From a bacterium (lineage in GTDB: Bacteria; Actinomycetota; Thermoleophilia; Solirubrobacterales; 70-9): a stretch of DNA of 16,063 bases. Shown here one piece after another: positions 6,460-13,804 of the stretch. Made by a program: the position numbers and the translations under genes. The notes under the pieces are model-generated. The model searched no databases and was not told the origin of the DNA. It worked only from the letters and a program-made list of their open reading frames with translations. The stretch covers positions 1-16,063 of the forward strand of contig PKER01000268.1 in assembly GCA_002919115.1 (NCBI GenBank), written 5' to 3'. The stretch's first letter is position 1, and the number at the start of each line of letters is the position of its first letter.

Positions 6460-6564
6460 CCCGAGTGAGGCGGATTTGTTCGATATAGCCGCATATATCC
6501 GCCTCACATCGGGTGGTGAGGCGGATTCGTACGACATAGGCGAACAAATCCGCCTCACGTCGGG
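6460..6564. repeat. Two tandem 51-bp palindromic (REP-like) units
   Basis: Each unit has arms GTGAGGCGGAT and ATCCGCCTCAC: unit 1 at 6465-6475/6497-6507 and unit 2 at 6516-6526/6548-6558, a period of 51 bp. Each ends with a TCGGGT-containing flank. Unit 1 has an additional CCCGA/TCGGG pair outside one bulged base. The left arm of unit 1 (6465-6482) and the right arm of unit 2 (6541-6558) are perfect reverse complements over 18 bp. The loops are AT-rich against a GC-rich background. This resembles an extragenic palindromic repeat pair (BIME-like). The family is not one I recognise. Confidence 0.8.
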
Positions 6565-6605
6565 TCTCGCTCGGAGGCGGAGCCGATCTGCTACCCCATA
6601 GACCC

Positions 6606-7622
6606 GTGCAGCCCCCGCTCACAGAGCCGTTTCGGATCGCGCACATCGAGCTGCCCAACCGGGTGCTGCTCGCGCCCCTCGCCGGGATCGGCAACTGGTT
6701 CGTGCGCCTGCAGGCGCGCCGCTACGGCGCGGGGCTCGCGGTGTCCGAGATGGTCTCGAGCTACGCGATCAAGTACGGCAACGAGAAGACGCTGCGCGAG
6801 CTCCTGCGCATCCACCCGGACGAGCACCCGGTGTCGATCCAGCTCTTCGGCCCGGACCCCGACGCGATGCGCGAGGCCGCGGCGATGGCGGCCGAGGCGG
6901 GGGCGGACCTGATCGACCTCAACATGGGCTGTCCGGTGAAGAAGGTCCTGAAGACCGGGGCCGGCGCCGCGTTGCTGCGCGACCACGATCGCGCCGTCGC
7001 CGTCGCGCGCGCGGCCCAGGAGGGCAGCGGCCTGCCGGTGACGGTGAAGATGCGCTCGGGCGTGGAGCCGGACGACCTGCTCGGCTACCAGCTCGCCCTG
7101 CGCCTCGCCGACGACGCCGGGGTGGCGGCGATCGCCTTCCACCCGCGGCCCGCGGCGGTGCACCACAAGGGCAAGGCGGACTACGCGCTCGCCCGCAAGC
7201 TGGTCGGCGAGCTGCGCGACCGCGGGCACGACATCCCCGTGATCATCTCCGGCGGCCTGCGCACCGCCGAGCGGGCCCGGCGCGCCTACGAGGAGTCGGG
7301 CGCCGACGCGGTGATGATCGCCCGCGGCAGCCTCGGCAACCCCTGGATCTTCGCCGAGCTCACGGGCCGCCCGGTGCGCCGGCCGGACCCCGACGATGTC
7401 CTCGACGAGCTCGCCTGGGTGATCGCCAGGGCGCGCGAGCACTGGGGCCCGCAGCGGGCCGCGCGCAACCTGCGCAAGTTCTATCCCTGGTACCTGGAGC
7501 GCCTCGGCGTGCGCGGCCAGGAGGCCGACGCGTACCAGCGCGCGGAGACCCTCGAGGAGGTCGAGGCGATGCTCGCGGCCCTGCGCGAGCGGCTCCGCGA
7601 GCCCCTCGGAGCGGCCGCCTGA
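6606..7622 (+). CDS. dusB: tRNA-dihydrouridine synthase, DusB-like
   Basis: Dus enzymes are FMN- and NADPH-dependent and reduce specific uridines in the tRNA D-loop. The 338-residue protein has LAPLAGIGNWFVR (22-34) at the FMN-binding start and QLFGPDP (79-85). LIDLNMGCPVKKVLKTGAGA (102-121) contains the catalytic Cys 109, followed by VTVKMRSG (145-152), FHPR (178-181), ISGGLRTAE (214-222) and MIARGSLGNPWIF (237-249). This order defines the Dus TIM barrel, and the GCP-KK-GAG context fits the DusB/NifR3 group; the small helical tRNA-binding domain follows. The family usually has APMAG or APLAG near the start, as here. GTG 6606 has only a weak -10-like element upstream. Bacterial dusB is often near lysS or greA in actinobacteria. 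Confidence 0.9.
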   Translation: MQPPLTEPFRIAHIELPNRVLLAPLAGIGNWFVRLQARRYGAGLAVSEMVSSYAIKYGNEKTLRELLRIHPDEHPVSIQLFGPDPDAMREAAAMAAEAGADLIDLNMGCPVKKVLKTGAGAALLRDHDRAVAVARAAQEGSGLPVTVKMRSGVEPDDLLGYQLALRLADDAGVAAIAFHPRPAAVHHKGKADYALARKLVGELRDRGHDIPVIISGGLRTAERARRAYEESGADAVMIARGSLGNPWIFAELTGRPVRRPDPDDVLDELAWVIARAREHWGPQRAARNLRKFYPWYLERLGVRGQEADAYQRAETLEEVEAMLAALRERLREPLGAAA

Positions 7623-7628
7623 CCCAGC

Positions 7629-7634
7629 TATAAT
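7629..7634 (+). promoter_or_regulatory. Consensus -10 box TATAAT for greA
   Basis: A perfect TATAAT lies 7 bp after the dusB stop. It predicts a start near 7641 and a leader of about 110 nt before greA. No TTGACA-like -35 is seen at 16-18 nt upstream. Confidence 0.6.
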
Positions 7635-7658
7635 CGCGCGCTCAGCCCGAGTCGCGCG

Positions 7659-7721
7659 CCCGACTTACCGCGTGCGGATCGGGCCTTTGTACATGAGTGA
7701 GGCTTGCGCCAACCGCAGGCC
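7659..7721 (+). promoter_or_regulatory. greA 5' leader with two hairpins
   Basis: CCCGA (7659-7663) pairs with TCGGG (7679-7683) around an inner CCG/CGG stem. GGCTTGCG (7701-7708) pairs with CGCAGGCC (7714-7721) through one G-U wobble with a 5-nt loop. A Shine-Dalgarno-like GAGAGGAAAGG follows at 7729-7739, about 10 nt before the TTG start. No known riboswitch class is recognised. A role in regulation is inference only. Confidence 0.4.
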
Positions 7722-7749
7722 GTAACGAGAGAGGAAAGGTCCCCAAACT

Positions 7750-8229
7750 TTGGCTCGCGAGACCCCGATCACACCGGAAGGCCTGGAGAAGCTCAAGGCC
7801 GAGATCGAGTACCTCTCGACCGTCAAGCGTCGCGAGGTTGCAGAGCGCATCAAGGAAGCGCGCGAGTTCGGTGACATCTCGGAGAACTCCGAGTACGACG
7901 ACGCGAAGAACGAGCAGGCGCTGCTCGAGCAGCGGATCGCTCAGCTCGAGGAGCGGCTCCGCCGGGCGACCGTCATCGACGCCTCCAAGATCGACAACGA
8001 GGTCGTCCAGGTCGGCAACCGCGTGCACGTCAAGGACCAAAAGTCCGGCGAGTCGAAGAAGTTCCAGATCGTCGGTCCGACCGAGGCCAATCCCGCCGAG
8101 GCGAAGCTCTCGAACGAGTCGCCGATCGGCAAGGCGCTCCTCGGCCACAAGCGCGGCGACATCGTCACGATCGACGTGCCGCGCGGCCCCAAGAAGCAGC
8201 TGAAGATCACGAAGATCGAGGCAGCCTGA
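7750..8229 (+). CDS. greA: Transcription elongation factor GreA
   Basis: GreA enters the RNA polymerase secondary channel and stimulates cleavage of backtracked RNA. The 159 residues match the family length. The N-terminal coiled coil (about 1-75) carries the conserved tip EFGDISENSEYDDAKNEQ (39-56), with acidic residues Asp 42 and Glu 45 corresponding to the catalytic Mg-positioning pair of E. coli GreA. The C-terminal globular domain ends with the signature ESPIGKALLGHKRGD (123-137). The start is TTG, chosen because it follows a good Shine-Dalgarno and begins ARETPITPEGLEKLKAEIE, the usual GreA N-terminus. Codon composition is slightly less GC-biased than its neighbours, as expected for a highly expressed gene. 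Confidence 0.95.
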   Translation: MARETPITPEGLEKLKAEIEYLSTVKRREVAERIKEAREFGDISENSEYDDAKNEQALLEQRIAQLEERLRRATVIDASKIDNEVVQVGNRVHVKDQKSGESKKFQIVGPTEANPAEAKLSNESPIGKALLGHKRGDIVTIDVPRGPKKQLKITKIEAA

Positions 8230-8290
8230 TCGTTTCGATCCCTGCCGCGGCCGCCCGGGCGCGCGGCCCGCGCCGCGTGTCCGGGCACGC

Positions 8291-8296
8291 TAGGCT
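8291..8296 (+). promoter_or_regulatory. -10 box TAGGCT for lysS
   Basis: TAGGCT is followed by 9 nt to the GTG of lysS, which predicts a leader of at most a few bases. It lies in a very GC-rich 76-bp greA-lysS gap that otherwise shows only GC palindromes. Confidence 0.45.
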
Positions 8297-8305
8297 CGCC
8301 GCCCG

Positions 8306-9814
8306 GTGACCAGCGCAACCGACAACAACCCCGAGAACGAGAACGACAGCGAGCGGAACGCCGACGAGCCGGCGGTGCTCGCCGAGCGTCGCGCGAAGCT
8401 CGAGCGCCTGCGCGAGCAGGGCATCGAGCCCTTCCCGCACGAGTTCGACGGGCGCGTCGAGATCGCCGAGGTCCGCGCCGCGCACGAGGGCCTGGAGGCG
8501 GGCGAGGAGATCGACGTCTCCTACCGCGTCGCCGGCCGGATCACCGCCCGGCGCGACATGGGGCGCTCGGCGTTCATCGACCTGGTCGACCGCTCGGGCA
8601 AGATCCAGCTCCAGTCGCGCACGAACGAGCTCGGCGACCGCCACGACCTGCTCGTCGGCCTCGACCTCGGCGACATCATCGGCGTCGAGGGCACGGTCTT
8701 CCGCAGCCGGCGCGGCGAGCTCTCCCTGCGGATCACCGACTGGGTCCTGCTCGCCAAGAGCCTGCGCCCACCGCCCGACAAGTTTCACGGCCTCGAGGAC
8801 GTCGAGGTCCGCTACCGGCACCGCGAGCTCGACCTGATCGCGAACGAGGAGGTGCGCGAGCGCTTCATCGCGCGCGCCAAGGCGATCTCCGCGATCCGCC
8901 GCTGGCTGGACGACCGCGGCTTCATCGAGGTGGAGACGCCCGTGCTCCAGCCGATCTACGGCGGCGCGCTCGCCCGGCCGTTCATCACGCACCACAACGC
9001 TCTCGACCGCGACTTCTACCTGCGGATCGCGACCGAGCTCTACCTGAAGCGCTGCATCGTCGGCGGGCTCGAGCGCGTGTACGAGCTGGGCAAGGACTTC
9101 CGCAACGAGGGCATCTCGTTCAAGCACAATCCCGAGTTCACGATGCTCGAGTGGTACGAGGCGTACGCCGACTACGAGGACGCGGCGAAGCGCCTCGAGG
9201 AGCTCGTCGCGCATGTGGCCCAGCAGGTGCTGGGCACGACCGTCGTCGAGCGCGACGGGCACAAGATCGACCTCGCCCCGCCTTGGCGCCGGGTTACCCT
9301 GCGCGACGCGATCCGCGAGGAGACCGGCATCGACATCATGGAGCACCCCACCCGCGAGCAGCTCGCGGAGGCGATGGGGGTCGAGCCGGATCCCCAGGAG
9401 GGCTGGGGCAAGCTCGTCGACGGGCTGCTCTCCAAGGCGGTCGAGCCCAAGCTGATCGAGCCGACCTTCGTCATGGACTACCCCGTCGAGATGTCGCCGT
9501 TCGCGAAGCGCCACCGCACCGAGGAGGGGCTGGTCGAGCGCTGGGAGGCCTACGTGGGCGGCTTCGAGATCGCCAACGCGTTCTCCGAGCTCAACGACCC
9601 CGACGAGCAGCGCCGCCGCTTCGAGCAGCAGGCGGAGGAGATCGCCCGCGGCGATGACGAGGCCCAGCCGATGGACCTCAACTACATCCAGGCGCTCGAG
9701 GCCGGCATGCCGCCCACGGGCGGGGTGGGGCTCGGCATCGACCGCCTCGTGATGCTGCTGACCGGGACGCACAGCCTGCGCGAGGTCGTGCTCTTCCCGG
9801 CGATGCGCGACTGA
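8306..9814 (+). CDS. lysS: Lysyl-tRNA synthetase, class II
   Basis: LysS charges tRNA(Lys) with lysine in the cytoplasm. The protein has 502 residues, typical of the bacterial class II enzyme. After an acidic N-terminal extension (about 1-25), an OB-fold anticodon-binding domain contains VAGRITARRDMGRSAFIDL and GDIIGVEGTVFRSRRGELS. The catalytic domain has RHRELDLIAN, motif 1 around FIEVETPVLQPIYGGALARP, motif 2 RNEGISFKHNPEFTMLE (266-282) and motif 3 GGVGLGIDRLVMLL (472-485). YPVEMSPFAKRHR and FEIANAFSELNDP are further lysine-site signatures. GTG 8306 is favoured by the -10 hexamer just upstream. lysS upstream of clpC is a standard actinobacterial order. Confidence 0.96.
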   Translation: MTSATDNNPENENDSERNADEPAVLAERRAKLERLREQGIEPFPHEFDGRVEIAEVRAAHEGLEAGEEIDVSYRVAGRITARRDMGRSAFIDLVDRSGKIQLQSRTNELGDRHDLLVGLDLGDIIGVEGTVFRSRRGELSLRITDWVLLAKSLRPPPDKFHGLEDVEVRYRHRELDLIANEEVRERFIARAKAISAIRRWLDDRGFIEVETPVLQPIYGGALARPFITHHNALDRDFYLRIATELYLKRCIVGGLERVYELGKDFRNEGISFKHNPEFTMLEWYEAYADYEDAAKRLEELVAHVAQQVLGTTVVERDGHKIDLAPPWRRVTLRDAIREETGIDIMEHPTREQLAEAMGVEPDPQEGWGKLVDGLLSKAVEPKLIEPTFVMDYPVEMSPFAKRHRTEEGLVERWEAYVGGFEIANAFSELNDPDEQRRRFEQQAEEIARGDDEAQPMDLNYIQALEAGMPPTGGVGLGIDRLVMLLTGTHSLREVVLFPAMRD

Positions 9815-10017
9815 GGCCGCGCCGCGCTGGAGATCGACCCGGGGACGTACGAGCGGAGCGCCCGGCGCGCGGCGACACCGCCGCGGCCCAAGCGCACGGC
9901 GCCGCTCATCGGCCCGTTCCGGGGCCTCGAGAACTTCCGCAACCGGGCGGGCGTTCCTGTTCGTGCGCTGAGTCCGCCGGCGGGGCGCCGACGCGGGGCG
10001 GGCGACGCACGAATCGT

Positions 10018-10053
10018 TGCGGGAACCCCGCCCGGCGGACGGGAATTCCCGCA
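10018..10053 (+). terminator. Long hairpin after lysS, possible terminator
   Basis: TGCGGGAA (10018-10025) pairs with TTCCCGCA (10046-10053), and inside it CCCG (10027-10030) pairs with CGGG (10040-10043) across a small internal loop. TTTT occurs only about 16 nt downstream, so intrinsic termination is possible but not clear-cut. Confidence 0.4.
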
Positions 10054-10112
10054 CTTTGCAGGGACCTTGTTTTCAGCCTCGCAGAGCCGGAAAGCCGACC
10101 GGTACCCGCCGA

Positions 10113-10118
10113 TATACT
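10113..10118 (+). promoter_or_regulatory. -10 box TATACT of clpC
   Basis: TATACT is a near-consensus -10 in an otherwise GC-rich area and predicts a start near 10125, giving a ~200-nt leader. No sigma-70 -35 is visible at the right distance. Confidence 0.5.
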
Positions 10119-10138
10119 CGAACTTCGCCGTAGTTCGA
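10118..10138. promoter_or_regulatory. Perfect inverted repeat TCGAACT-N7-AGTTCGA at the clpC promoter
   Basis: Seven-base arms at 10118-10124 and 10132-10138 flank a 7-bp spacer. The repeat overlaps the last base of the -10 box and the likely transcription start, a classic repressor position. The 7-7-7 geometry equals that of the HAIR element bound by HspR, but the bases differ. It does not match CIRCE or the ClgR box as I know them. Confidence 0.5.
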
Positions 10139-10193
10139 ACAGACCGGAGGTTCTTATCCGCGGCACCGAGCGCCGAGAACGTGGATGGAGCTT

Positions 10194-10227
10194 CCGGCGA
10201 TCGTGCGTTCCTTCAGACGATCGCCGG
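10194..10227 (+). promoter_or_regulatory. 11-bp perfect hairpin in the clpC leader
   Basis: CCGGCGATCGT (10194-10204) is the exact reverse complement of ACGATCGCCGG (10217-10227), with a 12-nt loop; two outer G-U pairs can extend it. It lies about 100 nt before the clpC start. It is either an RNA structure in the leader or a DNA-level operator. Confidence 0.55.
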
Positions 10228-10326
10228 GGCTACGACCCACGGGTAGGCCATACTGAACCGGAGAGGTAACGCGGTAGCAGAGCCAAGTCGGACGGACGAG
10301 CTCACCCAAGCAAAGGCAGGACCCCA

Positions 10327-12822
10327 GTGTTCGAGAGATTCACAGAACGAGCCAGACAGGTGGTCGTCCTCGCCCAAGAGGAGGCCCGAACCCTCAAGCA
10401 CAATTACATCGGCACCGAGCACATCCTGCTCGGCCTGCTTCGCGAGGAGGAGGGCCTGGCGGCTCGCGTCCTCGAATCGCTCGACATCACGGTTGAGCGC
10501 GTCCGCGCCCAGGTCGTTCGCATCGTCGGCTCGGGCGAAGAGGTGACGTCCGGCCAGATCCCGTTCACGCCGCGCGCCAAGAAGGTGCTCGAGCTGGCGC
10601 TGCGCGAGGCGCTGTCGCTCGGCCACAACTACATCGGCACCGAGCACATCCTGCTCGGGCTCGTGCGCGAGAACGAGGGCGTCGCCGCCCGCATCCTGCT
10701 GGACTTCGACGCCGACTCGGAGAAGATCCGCAACGAGGTCATCCGCATGCTCTCCGGCCCCGGCGGCCGCCGTCAGGGCCAGTCCGGCTCGGGCTCCAGC
10801 GAGGGCAAGAAGTCCTCGAAGCTGCTCGACCAGTTCGGCCGCAACCTGACCAAGCTCGCCGCCGACGGCAAGCTCGACCCGGTCATCGGCCGCGAGACGG
10901 AGATCGAGCGGATCATGCAGATCCTCTCGCGCCGGCAGAAGAACAACCCGGTGCTGCTGGGCGAGCCGGGCGTCGGCAAGACTGCGATCGTCGAGGGGCT
11001 CGCCTCGCGCATCCACCAGGGCGATGTGCCGGAGCTCCTGCGCGGCAAGCAGATCTACACGCTGGACCTCGCGGCGCTGGTCGCGGGCTCGAAGTACCGC
11101 GGCGAGTTCGAGGAGCGCCTCAAGAAGGTGATGAAGGAGATCACCCAGCGGGGCGACATCGTCCTCTTCATCGACGAGCTGCACAACCTGGTCGGCGCGG
11201 GCGCGGCCGAGGGCGCGATCGACGCGGCCTCGATCCTCAAGCCGGCGCTCGCGCGCGGCGAGCTGCAGACGATCGGGGCGACCACGCTCGACGAGTACCG
11301 CAAGTACCTCGAGCGCGACTCGGCGCTGGAGCGCCGCTTCCAGCAGATCAGGGTCGATGAGCCGTCCGTCGCCGACTCGGTGCAGATCCTCGAGGGCCTG
11401 CGCGAGCGGTACGAGGAGCACCACAAGGTGAAGATCACCGACGAGGCTCTGCGTGCCGCGGCCGAGCTCGCCGACCGCTACATCTCCGACCGCTTCCTGC
11501 CGGACAAGGCGATCGACCTCATCGACGAGGCGGCCTCGCGGCTGCGCATCAAGTCGATGAGCTCGCCGCCGCAGTTCCGCGAGCTCGAGGAGAAGATCGA
11601 GGAGACGCGGCGCGCCAAGGAGGCCGCGATCGAGGCCCAGGAGTTCGAGAAGGCAGCGCGCCTGCGGGACGAGGAGCGCAAGCTCACCAACCGCAAGCGC
11701 GAGCTCCAGGACGAGTGGGCCTCCGGCGAGTCCGGCGAGCGCCCGGAGGTCGGCGAGGAGGAGATCGCCGACATCGTCTCGATGTGGACGGGCATCCCGG
11801 TGTTCAAGCTCACCGAGGCCGAGACCAAGAAGCTCCTGCGCATGGAGGAGGAGCTGCACAAGCGCGTCATCGGCCAGGACGTGGCGATCGAGGCCGTCTC
11901 GAAGGCGATCCGGCGCTCGCGCGCGGGCATCAAGGACCCGAAGCGGCCGTCCGGCTCGTTCATCTTCCTGGGCCCGTCGGGCGTGGGCAAGACCGAGCTG
12001 GCCCGCACGCTCGCCGAGTTCCTCTTCGGCGACGAGGACTCGATGATCCGCATCGACATGTCCGAGTACATGGAGAAGCACGCGGTCTCGCGGCTCGTGG
12101 GCTCGCCGCCCGGGTACGTCGGCTACGACGAGGGCGGCCAGCTGACCGAGGCCGTGCGCCGCAAGCCGTACTCGGTGCTGCTTCTGGACGAGATCGAGAA
12201 GGCGCACCCGGACGTCTTCAACATCCTCCTGCAGATCCTCGAGGACGGGCGCCTCACGGACGCGCAGGGCCGCACGGTCGACTTCCGCAACACGATCGTG
12301 ATCATGACCTCGAACATCGGGGCCAAGGACATCGCGCGGAACGTCTCGTTCGGCTTCGCCGCGACCGAGGACGAGACCGGCACCTCCTACGAGGAGATGA
12401 AGGGCCGGATCATGGGCGAGCTCAAGAAGGTGTTCCGCCCGGAGTTCCTCAACCGGATCGACGAGGTCATCGTCTTCCACAAGCTCTCGCGCGACCAGGT
12501 CAAGCAGATCATCGATCTCTTGATCGCCCGCGTGAAGGCGCAGGTGGCCGAGCACGAGCTGCAGCTCGAGCTCACCGAGGAGGCGAAGGACCTGATCGCC
12601 GAGAAGGGCTGGGACCCGTCGATGGGCGCGCGCCCGCTGCGCCGGGCGATCCAGCGCTACATCGAGGACCCGCTCGCCGACGAGGTCCTGCGCGCCGGCG
12701 AGCTCGAGCCTGGCACCACGGTGCTGGTCGAGCGCGATCCGTCCGGCGACGAGGAGGACCGTCCGCTCAAGCTCAAGATGATCAAGCCGCGCAAGCGGGC
12801 CCGGCGCAAGCAGCCGGCCGGC
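10327..12822 (+). CDS. clpC: ATP-dependent Clp protease ATP-binding subunit ClpC, 3' end lost at a junction
   Basis: ClpC is the Hsp100 unfoldase that feeds substrates to ClpP. About 832 recognisable residues remain, close to the usual full length. Two N-terminal Clp repeats are visible (FERFTERARQVVVLAQEEAR, then HNYIGTEHILLGL twice). D1 has Walker A GEPGVGKT (212-219). A coiled middle domain follows, with a UVR-like EFEKAARLRDEERKL. D2 has GPSGVGKT (549-556), SPPGYVGYDEGG and the small domain GARPLRRAIQRYIEDPLADE. The natural end should come soon after LKLKMIKPRKRARRKQ, but no stop occurs: the frame runs on to 13893 through antisense of another gene, which I do not accept as coding. The GTG start has AAAGGCAGG 6 nt upstream. 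Confidence 0.93.
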
Positions 12823-12830
12823 GTGGGCGG
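12811..12830. other. Probable chimeric junction between two genomes
   Basis: clpC homology ends and the antisense of a chelatase-like ATPase begins within this stretch. The palindrome GCCGGCCGGC at 12813-12822 sits at the join and could be the shared microhomology. Both genes are cut, both lose their stops, and composition shifts: by hand count 12001-12060 is 65% GC, while 13081-13140 and 14641-14700 are about 77-78%. Confidence 0.75.
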
Positions 12831-13635
12831 CCGCGGCCCGGCACAGCACGAGGTCGGCCCGCAGCCCGTCGGCCCCGACGCCGACGGCCAGGCGACAGGC
12901 GAAGTCCACGACGGTGTCGGGGAGGTCGGCCGGCATCGACGCCGCCAGCCGGGCCCGGAGCACGATGTCGCGCTCGGGGCCCTCGACGTCGCCCCCGGCG
13001 TCGTGGGTGAGGCGGCGGCGCACGATCTCGGCCCGCACGGCGGGGTCGGACGGGGGCCGCACCTCGACCTGCAGGCCGAAGCGGTCGAGGAGCCGGCTGG
13101 GGAGCTCGCCGTCGGCGGGGTCCATGGCCCCGACGAGCACGAAGCGGGCGGGGTGGGTGTGCGACCGGCCGCGGCGCTCGACCCGGTTGACGCCGCTGGC
13201 GGCGACGTCGAGCACCACCCGCACCAGGTGGTCCGGCAGCAGGTTGACGTCGTCGAGGAACAGCACGCCGTTGTGGGCGGCGGCGAGCAGCCCGGGCCGG
13301 AAGGGCGGGTCGTCGGCCCCGTCGGCGTCGACGTCGAGCGTCCCCCGGACCTCCTCCTCGGTCGCGCCCGGCGTCAGCTCGACGAACGGCGCGCCGCCGG
13401 GGAGCAGTCCGGCGAGGGCCCGGGCCATCGTCGACTTGGCCGAGCCGGTGTCGCCGCGGAGCAGCACGCCGCCGATGCCCGGGTCGACGGCGGCCAGCAG
13501 GAGCGCCAGGCGCGCGTCGTCCTGGCCGACGACGGCGCTGAAGGGGTAGCGCGTGGTCGAGCTCATCGCGGTGCCCTCGTCATGGCCCGGTGTCCTCCCA
13601 GCAGACATCCGTCCCAGCCCGGTCATGTTGGCCAT
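12823..13635 (-). CDS. Magnesium-chelatase-subunit-I-like AAA+ ATPase, C-terminally truncated
   Basis: The first ~271 residues resemble BchI/ChlI-type AAA+ proteins. YPFSAVVGQDDARLALLLAA (30-49) is the family start. GDTGSAKST (61-69) is the Walker A, VLFLDDVNLLPDHLVRVVLD (124-143) the Walker B with following helix, and SRLLDRFGLQVEVRPPSDP (180-198) the arginine-finger region. The conserved RADLVLCRAAAAHA is cut at the junction. Many actinobacteria carry such stand-alone chelatase-like ATPases outside chlorophyll or cobalamin pathways, so the partner is unknown. The Walker B acidic pair is DD where DE is usual. ATG 13635 is chosen for a strong GAGGAGG 7 nt upstream; ATG 13566, 23 residues later, has a weaker GAGGG and fits the family N-terminus better. 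Confidence 0.82.
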
Positions 13636-13804
13636 CGGCTCGCCTCCTCGCACCCCGGTGTGCGGTGGCGACGGCCGTCGGCCCCGCGGGCCCGCGCCGG
13701 GCCCGCCCGAGTGCTTCCTAGCAGGCGGGGCGTGCGTCTGCATCGCCGGGTTGCACGGCGCCCGGGGTCGACCGCGGACCGCGCGTGCGGCGCGCGGCGC
13801 GGGC

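Larger units (their letters stand above)
9815..10326. other. lysS-clpC intergenic region, non-coding
   Basis: This 512-bp gap has no convincing gene. The first ~200 bp are as GC-rich as coding DNA, but no frame shows a recognisable protein or a start with a ribosome site. A plus-strand stretch reading roughly APLIGPFRGLENFRNR up to about 9937 could be the decayed tail of a lost gene, but this is weak. From about 10018 the region turns AT-richer and holds a terminator-like hairpin, the clpC promoter, an inverted repeat and a second long hairpin, listed separately. Confidence 0.6.

Noticed and set aside
6362..6564. CRISPR array
   Set aside because: The 24-bp units are directly adjacent without spacers, and the 51-bp units are palindromic pairs of only two copies.
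9815..9970. Possible short gene or pseudogene after lysS
   Set aside because: No ATG/GTG/TTG start with a ribosome site leads it, and the protein-like segment needs a frame change to end properly. Too weak to call.
10018..10053. CIRCE-type operator
   Set aside because: Arms are TGCGGGAA/TTCCCGCA with a 20-nt loop, unlike the TTAGCACTC-N9-GAGTGCTAA element; better explained as an RNA hairpin.
10241..10320. tRNA-like look of the clpC leader (GGTAACGCGGTAGCAGAG)
   Set aside because: No acceptor stem, anticodon arm or T-arm GTTCGA at the right distances.
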